A stretch of 64,000 bases of DNA from Hydractinia symbiolongicarpus. Its lineage: Eukaryota > Cnidaria > Hydrozoa > Anthoathecata > Hydractiniidae. Shown in pieces: positions 19,890-31,400 of this stretch (position 1 is its first letter; every line of letters starts with the position of its first letter). The notes under the pieces are model-generated. The model had not been told where the DNA came from and searched no databases. It was given only the letters and a program-made list of their open reading frames with translations. The translations under genes and the position numbers were made by a program. The stretch lies in contig NC_079879.1 in assembly GCF_029227915.1 (NCBI RefSeq), forward strand, positions 8,308,001-8,372,000, given 5' to 3'.

Positions 19890-21110
19890 ATGACCAGTGT
19901 AACTGTAATATCATCACCACTAAGTTATTCTGAATTCTACAAAGAGTTTATTTTAAGAAACAAGCCCTGCTTTTTTTCTAAATTTTTCACCAATAATTGG
20001 ATATGTCGGAAAAAATGGGTTTTGGAAAATGATGTACCTAACATTGAATTTTTGAAAGAAATATATGGTGACTTAACAGCACCAGTTCTTGATTGCAACG
20101 AAGTGTATTTTTCATCACACAAGAAATGTGATATGTTGATTGCAGAATATTTTGACTACTGGAAAAATAGGGAAAATAAAATATTATACTTAAAAGATTG
20201 GCATTTGCAGCGAGATAATCGGCAGGAGAACTTTTACAATGTTCCAATTTACTTCTCTTCTGATTGGCTGAATGAATTTTGGGATTCAAGGAACATTGGT
20301 GATGATTACAGGTTTGTATATATTGGGGTGCAGGGAAGCTGGACTCCGTTTCATGCAGATGTGTTTCAATCCTACAGCTGGTCTGCAAACATATGTGGTT
20401 TGAAAGAATGGTATTTATACCCACCTGGTGATGAGGAATATCTAAGGGATATCCATGGAAATCTTCCACTTGATATTACGAAAACAGATGTTGATCCAAA
20501 ATTGTACCCAAATTGGGACAAGGCTAAGCAAATCAAGTTGCTTCAGCGTAGTGGGGAAATAATTTTTATTCCAAGTGGCTGGCACCATCAAGTTGTCAAT
20601 AAATTGGATACCATATCAATCAATCATAACTGGGTAAATGCAGGTTGCATTAGAAATATGTATTATCACCTGCATCTTGAGTTACAGTTAGTCACAAGGG
20701 AGATCAGTGATTGTAAACAAATGGATGGTTTTCATCAGCAATGCCAACTCATATTAAATGCTAGTGCTGGAATTGACTTTAATGGTTTCTTCGACATGAT
20801 TTTGTTTTTATTGAAGCAAAGATTAAATGTGTTAGAAGAAAGTTATGTCAAGAAAACATGCCAGGAAACATTATTACATTCTCTTTCCAGGCTTCGTATT
20901 TCATTTAAACCAAATTTACCTTATATTTTAGAAGGTATTGATATACAAGAAGAGATCAAGTATATTAAGTTTGATTTATGTAAACTTAAATCCATCACCG
21001 ACTTAATTGTTAATGACAGAGACTTCCAGCTGGTTATACCATTAGAAAAAATGTCTAAACTTCACAAATTACGTAGTTCAATGGAGATTATTAAAACGAA
21101 ATTGTGTTAA
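19890..21110 (+). CDS. JMJD4: JmjC-domain protein 4 (2-oxoglutarate/Fe(II) lysyl hydroxylase)
   Basis: Single-exon gene of 406 residues, starting at ATG 19890 (MTSVTVISSPLSYSEFYKEF). The JmjC double-stranded beta-helix spans about residues 110-260. The iron ligands are visible as His155-x-Asp157 in TPFHADVFQ and His233 in FIPSGWHHQVVN. The block VYIGVQGSWTPFHADVF and the CGLKEWYLYPPG stretch are typical of the JMJD4 branch rather than of histone demethylases. The human orthologue hydroxylates a lysine of the translation termination factor eRF1; that role here is by orthology. Length is close to the family's usual 410-460. No intron disrupts it, while its neighbours are intron-rich. PET117 follows 394 bp downstream on the same strand. 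Confidence 0.92.
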   Translation: MTSVTVISSPLSYSEFYKEFILRNKPCFFSKFFTNNWICRKKWVLENDVPNIEFLKEIYGDLTAPVLDCNEVYFSSHKKCDMLIAEYFDYWKNRENKILYLKDWHLQRDNRQENFYNVPIYFSSDWLNEFWDSRNIGDDYRFVYIGVQGSWTPFHADVFQSYSWSANICGLKEWYLYPPGDEEYLRDIHGNLPLDITKTDVDPKLYPNWDKAKQIKLLQRSGEIIFIPSGWHHQVVNKLDTISINHNWVNAGCIRNMYYHLHLELQLVTREISDCKQMDGFHQQCQLILNASAGIDFNGFFDMILFLLKQRLNVLEESYVKKTCQETLLHSLSRLRISFKPNLPYILEGIDIQEEIKYIKFDLCKLKSITDLIVNDRDFQLVIPLEKMSKLHKLRSSMEIIKTKLC

Positions 21111-21503
21111 AGAATGGAAGTATTATAATTTAAAACTATAATTTAAAGGCGCTGAAGCTTTAGATATTGAGCTGTACTTTAACCTTTATTAACAACTCCT
21201 TATTAATTTTTCTTTCGTTTTTATAGTTTTAAGCATAAAATATTTCAGGTTAGTTTAGAAGAAAATTGCATTTAGAACTGAAGCAAATGAAATACAATTA
21301 TTTTTCAATTAGAAATGCGTGTTTTTAGGTTTTGTGCATGGAAAATTTAAAAAAATTCATATTAATCCATGATTCTTGCCTGCTTCAGCTTGACACAAAA
21401 ATATAATATATATATAATAAATTTTATATATCTTTAAAATCTTATGCTGTATTGTTTGTATTATTATTTTAAAAATTTAGTTAAACAAAAGTCAATGAAT
21501 TAG

Positions 21504-21791
21504 ATGTCTACAGCAAGTAAAATAACATTAGTTGCTGCTTGTGTATCTTCTATAAGCATCATTGCATTTGTGCACTGGGCACAGGAAGATGACAGAAAAC
21601 GACTACGTCTTGGTGTAATACGTGATAAAGAAAGACAAGAGCGTAAGAGACTCAACTTAGAAGATTTGAAGGAACAACAAAGACTTCAGAAATATTTTGA
21701 AGAGAAGGAAAAAAGTGTGTGGTATGTGTATGTTTGTATATTTGAGCTGACAATTATATTGTTTTCGCATTTTATACATGTACACTTGTGA
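21504..21791 (+). CDS. PET117: PET117-like cytochrome c oxidase assembly factor
   Basis: ATG at 21504 starts a small protein (MSTASKITLVAACVSSISII) with one N-terminal membrane helix and then a charged coiled segment with GVIRDKERQERKRLN and LQKYFEEKEK. This matches PET117, a mitochondrial inner-membrane chaperone of complex IV assembly that couples with heme a synthase. Read straight through, the frame ends at 21791 (95 residues) with a hydrophobic tail not seen in the family, so the gene is probably spliced at the donor GTATGT at 21722 after residue 72, and a short last exon was not identified. It lies between JMJD4 and the ARM-SPRY gene on the same strand. Confidence 0.8.
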   Translation: MSTASKITLVAACVSSISIIAFVHWAQEDDRKRLRLGVIRDKERQERKRLNLEDLKEQQRLQKYFEEKEKSVWYVYVCIFELTIILFSHFIHVHL

Positions 21792-22403
21792 TATGCCACA
21801 CACCTAGCCTTTTCTTCATAGACAAGACTGGCATGTAAAGTAATTGATTTTGTTTTATCCCATGTCCTTGTCTGAGTTTGATTGTATATACCATGTAACT
21901 TCAAGCATTCAAAAGGGTTTAAAATAATTTTTCTTATCTATGATACTTAAGTTAATATTGTACTAGAAAAGTCAAGCTTAGGGCACAGCAAAGCCCTAGA
22001 AGGGCACTAAAATAGCAAAGTGTTAGTTAGGCCCTTAGGTCCTTTGTTTTTTATCTGGCGTTCTGTATCCCTTAAAATGCTCTAGATCCATCACGACCAG
22101 TCCACAAAATAACTCTGGGTACATTTTATTGGAGTTGGTTTTCACAAATGGATTAAATTGCACATATCTGCATTGGGCCACAAAATTTTACTGGAAAAAG
22201 AACAATGTGAAAATCAGAGAAGAGAAAAAAGCTAGGAACAAAATGGATTTGGAAATAGGTCTATTTACAAAATTCCGCCACTTTTTCTGTCTATCTAAAT
22301 TTCTTTCAATGATATCACTTTACTACACAGACCACTTAGCTATACATGAAGAAAAAATAGCAGATCTAAAGGGAATTTTTAATTTTTCTTGTTCTAGAAC
22401 AAA

Positions 22404-25400
22404 ATGTCATGGAATCCTGCAGTGCATGTTGCCATAACAACTGGTGTTTCCATGTTGGTTGGTGGTTTAGTTGCATACAAAATTAGTTGTGAAAGACAAA
22501 ATCTTGAAGAAGGCAAAGAAAAGGAGCTAAGTGAGGTGATCCATTTGTTGAAAGTAGAGGATATAGCTGCTTTGCTGCAGTCCGAAGATGACAAGGTTAA
22601 GAAGGCAGCGGAACAATTTCTGTTGGAAAGAGCTTCAAGGCGTGAACATTTGATTTACATTCTTCACCAGTGTCTTAGTGAGGACAACAGCGTTATGATT
22701 AAAGCAACTAAAGTTATTCATATGCTAACAAAAAATTCAGATGTTACCAAAGCAGTTTTGTTAGATGCTGGAACAATGATTATTTTGCCCCAAGCTATCA
22801 GGAAAATATCAGAAAATTTTGACTATAAAGTACTGATGGAGAAATGCAAAAAGGATGTTACACTAGAAAAAATATTAACAAATTGTATCGCAGCTATATT
22901 CCAATTGACACTGCATGATACTGTAACAACGCTCAATTTCTGCAAAGAAACATCCTGTATTCGTAATATTTTTCTTAACATTCTTGGGGATCATGGTTAC
23001 CATATTTCAACAGATATCAAGCGATGGTCAACGTTCCTGATTCATCAGTTAGCTCAATGTGATTTGCATCCTATAAAGAAGTCTCTTCGCAAATGGGGAA
23101 TTATCAGAAAGACGACATTTTGTTTAATCAAAACATTAGGAGATATTTTGCAGACACAGCTTTGTTTACAAATTTTAGTTCACTATCTAAATGACTCTGT
23201 AGAGGAGATAGTTCAGGTGTGTCAAGAAATGGCTACTCTAGATTCATTACCACACCTAGTTGGTTTGCTGCGCTGTGATGAAGAAGAAAATGTTGTGCAG
23301 TTGTCAGCTGTTATCATTCATCACTTTTGTTGTTTTGATTTAGAAATATCCCGTCTGAGTTCACTTCCTGGTATTGTTAAAATACTGTTCAATGTACTAA
23401 ATACTACTGAGGCAAACATACAAAAAACAATATTGCGAATTTGTAATTACCTTTCAGTTAGCAGCAGTAAGTTTCGAAAACGTTTAATAAATCATCAGCC
23501 CATGATAAAAAAATTGTCAATTTGTTTGGCTTCTGGAAATGCAGACGTGGTCTATGGAAGTTTAATGTTAATCCATGATCTTGCCATGTCAGGTAAGAAT
23601 TTCGCTTATAATTACTGTAAATAGTATAAGGCTAAGGAAAGTCAATCTTCTAGTTAGCATTTTTGTGTGCACCTACCTTTTTGATAGTGCGTGAGTGTTT
23701 TTCAGTTCACTTCTAATGCATTTTCCTTTTTCCTTGTATTGATGTTAAAATAAAAAAGCTAGCATTATATAAAAAAGAAAATTGTACATGGACAGGTCTG
23801 TATTGACATACTCCTTTTTTAAAAAAATCGCTCGTTTCAAACTGTTTAACGTCAATGGGGTCCAGGAATGGAAATTGCATCTAATGGGTATTATATTAAT
23901 CTTAAAAAAACTCTTTAAACAAAGTAATTAAAATTTTACTTTGACATGAAAATTAAGCTCTGCAGCATATTAATTTAATTAGTGCATAAATTTAGGAAAT
24001 GCAAATATGCTAACATTGTTGTTACTGCTGAATATACATTGGAAAACTGATATTTTTATTGAAAAATCTACTAATCAGTTATTTGAAGCATTAAAATAAT
24101 AGTGATGGATATGGAGGAGTTGGCATATTCGTTGCAGAGAAATGGGTAGAAAAAGTAATAGATGTTATGCGTGTTAATAGTCTTATTATAGTGATAAAGT
24201 TTTTGATAGGTAATAGGATTGTCACTTTTCTGTCAGTTTATGCTCCACAGTGTGGACTCAGTGAGGAAGATAAAGATAAGTTTTATGATGAGTTAATAGC
24301 AGTCACATCAAAGTTTGGAGACACTGAACTTGTCATGGTGGGCGGCGACTTTAATGGTCATGTTGGGAAGTCATCTGAAGGTTATAGAGGTGTGCATGGA
24401 GGCTATGGATTTGGGAGCAGAAATAAGGAAGGGGAGAGATTGCTTGAGTTTGGAATGGCAACGGACATGGTGGTTTGTAACACATCATTCAGTAAGAGAC
24501 AGGGCAGGCTGATAACATATGAGTCAGGTGGTTGTAAGACACAGATAGATTACTTCCTGATTAGAAATTCAGACAAGAAAGTGGTGAAGGACGTGAAAGT
24601 TATAGCGGGGGAAGAGTGTGTTTCCCAGCATAGGTTGCTGGTTTGTGATATTATCTTGAAGAGTGTCAAAGAAGCCAAGGGAAAGTACAGGCCCCGTCGA
24701 AAAGTCTGGAAGCTAAAGGAAGAGATTGTAGCAAGACAATTTAGTGCAAAAGTTCAGCAGTTAGCCTACAATAGTCAATGTGATAGTGATAATGTTGAAA
24801 GTACTTGGACTACTTTGAAGAATTGTCTTCTAGAAGCTTCTGATGATACCTGTGGGTGGACGAAAGGACCAGCTAGGCATAGACAGACCTGGTGGTGGAA
24901 TAATGAGGTTGACCAGTGTATAAAGAAAAAGAGGAAACTTTGGAAAGAGTGGAAGTCAGGTGGTAGCAAAAATATTTACTTAGAAGCTAAGCGTTGCGCT
25001 CGTACAGCAGTGTATAAAATCAGAAGCAGAGATAAACAGATTTGCAGATGTGTTAAGAAGGGAAGACCAGCGCAATGAGGTATTCAAGATAGCAAAGCAA
25101 ATGAAGAAGACTAATCAAGATGTTGTAGGTGAGAAGTGTATACCTAATGATGAAGGTATTTTGGCTAGCACAGAGGAGGAGAAAAGGGTAGCTTGGAAGA
25201 ATCATTATCAGAGGTTGCTTAACACTGAGTTTGATTGGGACGAGGATAATTTGTCTGATGATGATGTTGTAGAAGGGCCAGCTATGCAGATCAAGACAGA
25301 ATGGGTAGTGGAGGCTATTAGGAAATTGAAGATTGGCAACGCTGCAGGAGTATCAGGTATTGTTGCAGAGATGGTAAAAGCATCTGGATATATTGGAGTT

Positions 25401-28400
25401 GAGCTTATTGCAAGTCTTGCTAACCAGATTATAAAGGATGGTGCTATTCCGAGTGAGTGGCAGTCGAGTGTAATAGTGAATTGTTTCAAGGGCAAGGGTG
25501 ATGCATTAGAAAGGGGTAACTATAGAGGTTTGAAGTTGGTTGATCAAGTAATGAAAGTTATTGAAAGAGTGATTGATAAGTTACTTAGAGAAAGAATTGA
25601 TATAGATAAGATGCAATTTGGTTTTGTTCCAGGGCGTGGCACTACAGATGCAATATTTTTACTCAGACAACTTCAGGAAAAGTTTTTAGGAAAGAGAAAG
25701 AATCTCTATTTTGCCTTTGTAGATTTAGAGAAAGCTTTTGATAGAGTGCCACGTAAAGTTATTTGGTGGGCTATGAGAAAATTAGGTGTGGATGAGTGGC
25801 TAGTTACGATGGTACAGTCTATGTACAGCAATGCTAGAAGTTGTGTCAGGATTAACGATCCACTTTAGTGATGAATTTAGTGTAAATGTTGGTGTACATC
25901 AGGGTTCTGTACTTAGTCCTTTGTTGTTTATTCTAGTCTTGGAAGCGCTGTCGATGGAGTTCAGAACAGGTTGTCCATGGGAGTTATTGTATGCAGATGA
26001 TTTGGTTCTCATAGCAGAGTCGATGGAAGAATTAGTTAAAAAGTTGGAGAAGTGGAAGAAAGGACTAGAAGAGAAAGGGCTAAAGGTAAACACAGCGAAG
26101 TCTAAAGTCATGATTAGTAGCATTGCAGCCAAGTGTGACCTTGTAGTTGGAAAGTGGCCTTGTGGAGTTTGCAGGAAAGGGGTTGGTAGTAACTCAATTT
26201 TTTGTCTGACTTGCAAGCATTGGGTACATAAGAAGTGCAGTAGTATTAGTGGAAGGTTAAGAGCTGACATACAGTTTGTATGCAAGCGTTGCAAAGGTGA
26301 GATTATAGAGAATGAAGTATTTCCAGCTTTAATGATGTACAACAGTGGCTCGTTAGAGATAGTTGAGAACTTCTGTTACTTAGGTGATATGTTGGGCAGT
26401 GAAGGGGGTGTTGGTAGAAGTGTTACTTGCAGGATAGGTTCTGCTTGGAAAAAGATCAGAGAGTTACTTCCTTTGTTGACTAGCAGAGTCCTGTCAATTG
26501 AGGTAAAAGGTAGGTTGTATGAGGCCTGTGTAAGAAGTGTTATGTTGTATGGTAGTGAGACATGGGCAGTGAAGCAGGAAGATCTTGACAGTTTAGATAG
26601 GAATGATATGAGAATGGTTAGGTGGATGTGTAACGCCAGTCTGAGAGACATAAAGAGTTCAGATGAGTTAAGAAGCAGGCTAAGTCTCCGTAGAATTAAA
26701 GATGTTATCCAGATAAGAAGATTGAATTGGCTGGGGCACTTGGAAAGAATGGAGGGGGATAATTGGGTAAGAAAGTGTAGAGATTTGATAGTTCCTGGGG
26801 CAAAGCCCAGAGGCAGACCAAGAAAGACTTGGCAGGAGGTTATAAGGACAGACTTGATAAAGAGGAAGTTGAGTTTAGATCTAACACAGTCTAGATCAGA
26901 TTGGAAGAGGGTCATTAATATACCCCGTCCAACCCATGCTAGCATGGAAAACGGACGTTAAGCCGAGAATGATGATGATGATGATGATTAAAGGATTTTT
27001 TTAACATTATAAAGTCTGTGAAACCTGACTTATAACTCTAACTTTTTTATTCAAGGAAAACACTCTGTTCAAAAACTTGTTCATACAAATCCTGACATCA
27101 TCACATCCTTGGTAAAACTGTCATTGACCAGCAGTGGTGAGACAGTGCAGTTGTTAGCTGAGACATTGGGTTTTATTTGCTCATGTGGTATGCATATTTG
27201 TTGTTATTTCAAAGTTGCATGTTATGTCATTCTAACAGGCCCTTCTGTCAACTTCAAAATGTTAAAATTTGTTAATTGGGAATAACAAATGCAGAGTTTT
27301 TCTGTTGCTTAAATTGTATTTTAATACCTTCCAGATATTAGTATAACGGAACAGCTAAGAATTTTGGTGTAAGTGCAGCGAAAATTAAATCAACCTGTGA
27401 CACAAGTAGTTCACAATTAATATTTTCCATTGCATGTAACCCCTTTTCTAAGTCCTTGAAATGCTATGGTTGTTGATGTAGTGATCAAACATGCTCAAGA
27501 TGTTATTTTACTGCAAAAAAGGGAAAATTAAAAATGAAACAATACAAATTGTTTTATGTGGGAATTATTTTTTTACTGTTTGTTTAGAATCACTTCACTC
27601 CTTCATATTACGAAGTGGCGTTGTGAATGCAATTCTTCATTTTGCGAAAAGTGGTGATGTGTCAGTGCAATTTTGGGCATCTGCATTGTTGTTAAATCTG
27701 TCCATGATTTCTGATGAAGTAAAGGACTCAATCATTCGAAATGGTGGAGTGCATATTTTGTTAGAAATGGCAGTCAGTGGTGATGATGTAGATTTACCTG
27801 ATATCTCAACAAATGCAGCAAAAACATTAGTAATACTAGGATTTTTAGGTCAGTGTTCATCAGTTTTGTTCATCTCCTGAAATATGTAATGTCATAATAA
27901 TTGAACATTTTCTTTCCTTAAATGTCAAATCTTGTAGTTACTTTTAAATTTAAAGAATGTTTAATTTTTTAATACATGCCATTTATCTTACAGAAAACAA
28001 AATGGAAGTCTCCCTAGTTGGTGGTCTCGAAGGAAGTATTATCATTGATGGCACAGAACATTGTCCAGGAAAGCAAGGAATTAATCTTGTCACACTAGAC
28101 TTTATGAAATTCAAGTACTCAAAAGGACTGGTTGTCCAACCACATGATTTTCTAAGTCATGTTGGAAATTGCTTAGAGTTGTTAAAATCAGGGCCATTAT
28201 TCGCAGTTACCCAGGGTGATTGCACTGTCAGTAAACAAGGTATGATATAATGTTGTTATAGTTTTTATAGTACAGTATTTAAAGGCAGACTTTTTAGTCA
28301 GGAATTGCAGAAACTAATGCTGAATTGATAGAGCTTGGAGAGGATCACATTGGTAATTAAGAAATGTGTATATGTAATTCTGATTGGTCAGTTTATCAAT

Positions 28401-31400
28401 GTTTCCTATTTCCTAATAGGTGAAAAGCTTCCTGAAACTGTTGTCAAATACCTGCACCACAAAGAAGATTTTTTAGGTTCTCCTGCATGGTGCTTAATGC
28501 TTATGTCAGGTAATGCTAAAGTCGCAAATGGTGAGGATAATCTGGAAATGAAATTTCAGGTTTTTCTGAGAGAATTTCTAAATGTTTCTTTAAAAGAAAA
28601 TTTCACAGATCCATTAATTGATGTACTGCTTAGTGTTCCCCCATCAAGTACAATTAACAAGACAGATGATCTAGAGTTGATTGAGATATTAGCAAGGCAT
28701 TCCTTTCAACGAAAAAGTATGTTTAGACAATAATTACATTATTAAGTTATTAATTAGTTTACATTACTGTTGATTTTTCATACAACGTAATATCAATCAG
28801 TTATCTTTTTGCCTTTTAGGTATTGTAGCCACTCCAGGGTTTTTAGAATATTTAAATGAACTCATTTGGTCTATTAGCTCAATAAACACCAATCAGTTGA
28901 TGGAATTAGAAAATGCTACCAAAGTTTCGCATTGCATTGCGGCATTGAAAATATTACATCTTTGCAGCATTGACAAAGATTCTGTAAAAGAACTTTGCAA
29001 CAGAGGACTACTTCGTGCATTGGTGTCATTGATTTTATCTATTGTTCCTGGTTTAATTAACAAGCAACTTTTACTTAAACATGAAAACCATGAGCAGAAG
29101 CTTGCGTGGTTTGATCTAATTGAGTCAAAAACAGAGGACAACCTTACTCATCCTGAAACATTCATGGAAGATGAGGAATTTGATAATACAATGGATGATT
29201 TATGCCATAAAGAACTTTTTGATAATTCTTTAAGTAATAGATTGGATAGGTTGTCTAATTCTAATGACGATTTATTCATAACATCTGGTGATGACAATGA
29301 ACCTGTTGTTGCTGATAAGGACCAACCTAGGTCAAGGACCGTTACCTATGCTGATGAAGTTGAATACCTTGGAGAAGATGAGGAGAATTATCAACCCACT
29401 AATCCCACACAAAGACGGCTAAGAACTGATTCCTTTATACTACGCACAGATTCTCGAAATATGCGACGTGATCGCCACAGTCGATCTATGTTGGAACGTC
29501 CATTTTCTGTTGAGCCTTGTGAAGAACAACCTGCAATATCAATGATGTCACCTGCTAGATCCATTTCTAACAGACCTATCAGTGCTGACCATGAACAAAT
29601 GAGAAGAATTTCTCGTAGCATGAGTATATCGCTTCAACAATCAAAATCTACAGAGGAAGCAATTCCAGAGTTAGCCAACCTTAATGAAGTTTTAGAACAA
29701 CTTGTTAAACATTCAGTCATAATTACCTATCATCTGGTGAAACATGATCACAATGATGTGCAAAGTCTCATTTTAAACTCTTATTTGTTGCCATTATTGC
29801 ACAATGTTCTTGGTTGCTTAAGAGATCCTTTTAAACAAAGAATAGGTCTAGCGGTGTCATCTTCTTGGATGAAACTGGCAGCAACCCTCATGCTTTCCAC
29901 TCAAGGTATGTACATATTCTAAACTAATGACAGTGTACATTAAGGTCGATTTTAGAACTATTGTATGGTGTTTTTTTAAGTGAATAATGAAGGCGTTATT
30001 GTTCAACACACCCATTATCCCAGAAGTTGTATTGTCAGTTCTGATAGTTTGGAAACATCAAATGAAAATTGGTATTTTGAGAGTCTTAAGGCAAACCAAC
30101 CAGTTGGAAAGTCTCTTTATTTAAATATTGAACTGAAGGCGAAGGGATGGTACTATGAAGTAGTGGTTCTTTCTGATGGCATTTTGCAAATAGGTATGTG
30201 AAATTCTGTTGATTTTGCAAGGTATGTAGTGACGTTATAATAGTGGTAATGGCCTTACTCATTTATCAGGTAAAACACTTTTAGTAAGCTTGTACTGTAT
30301 TATTTATTCCAAAAAGTAGTCAATAAAAGTAGTCAACTACTAAGTAGTCGTAAATCCACCTAGACAGAATAATGGTAGGAAATTGTGTCAATTGAATTTT
30401 GGTCTCGTCAGCAATGACCAGTCCCTATACTATACACAGAAAGAAAATTAAGAGCCTAAAACTCTGGTCAAAATAACACAGAAGACCATTTACTTCTAAC
30501 CAACTGTTTAGAGATTAGGGTTTAAAAGTTTGGCTAATGTCAGCAAAGACTCACAAAAAAAAAAAAAAAATATTTTTTTTTAGAAATATGTTCATTTAAT
30601 AAGATCACATGCTTTTGACGATGGTTACAGAGATATTGGGGTTTAAAGGTCATCAACTCATCTGTCCAATAACAGGTGGTATGACCTATCTTTGGGGAAC
30701 TTTCCCAATTTGGAGCCCAGTGGTACCTACTTATCCACGCAGGAAATGACTTCAGTTAATTCATCCTCTTTCCATGTATTTAACCTCAAACTTAAAAGTG
30801 AAATGTGATGGTTTCACCACGTATTGATGTCAATCTGAAGTACTAATATTAAGGCTTTATAAATGAAAGAACAATCTTATAGTGCAGGCTGTGTAGAAGT
30901 TGTTAAAGAAAATTTAAAATATTAACTTTGAGCATAACAGACTTTTTTAATATTATTATATTAGATAACTATAAAAAGTACTTTCCTGTACTTGTTACCT
31001 TTTCGGACTTTGTTAATCATCATTAACGTCCGTTTTCCAGCCTAGCATGGGTTGGACAGGGTAATTAATGACCCTCTTACAATCTGATCTAGACTGTGTT
31101 AGATCTAAACTCAACTTCCTCTGTATCAAGTCTGTTCTTATAACCTCCTGCCAAGTTTTTCTGGGTCTGCCTCTGGGCTTTGCCCCAGGAACTATCAAGT
31201 CTCTACACTTTCTTACCCAATTATCCCCCTCCATTCTTTCCAAGTGACCCAGCTAATTCAATCTTCTTATCTGGATAACATCTTTCATTCTACGGATACT
31301 TAGCCTGCGTCTTAGCTCATCTGAACTCTTTATGTCTCTCAGACTGGCGTTACACATCCACCTAACCATTCTCATATCATTCCTTTCTAAACGGTCAAGA

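Larger units (their letters stand above)
24100..26995 (+). mobile_element. 5'-truncated RTE-like LINE inside the ARM-SPRY intron
   Basis: A non-LTR retrotransposon in sense orientation within intron 1. It begins inside the endonuclease domain and ends in a GATGATGATGATGATGATT microsatellite tail, as RTE-type elements often do. Short ATTAAA repeats near both edges may be a target duplication. A second copy (31013-31866) lies in a later intron in reverse. Host exons are unaffected, and the intron is 3.46 kb mainly because of this insertion. Confidence 0.85.

Noticed and set aside
20038-20469. 143-codon antisense frame within JMJD4
   Set aside because: Opposite to conserved JmjC coding sequence; no independent signal.
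22129-22437. 102-codon frame just upstream of the ARM-SPRY start
   Set aside because: No domain; overlaps the start of a better gene in another frame. It could contain a last PET117 exon, which I could not define.
26376-26945. 189-codon antisense frame in the LINE
   Set aside because: Shadow of the reverse transcriptase C-terminal frame.
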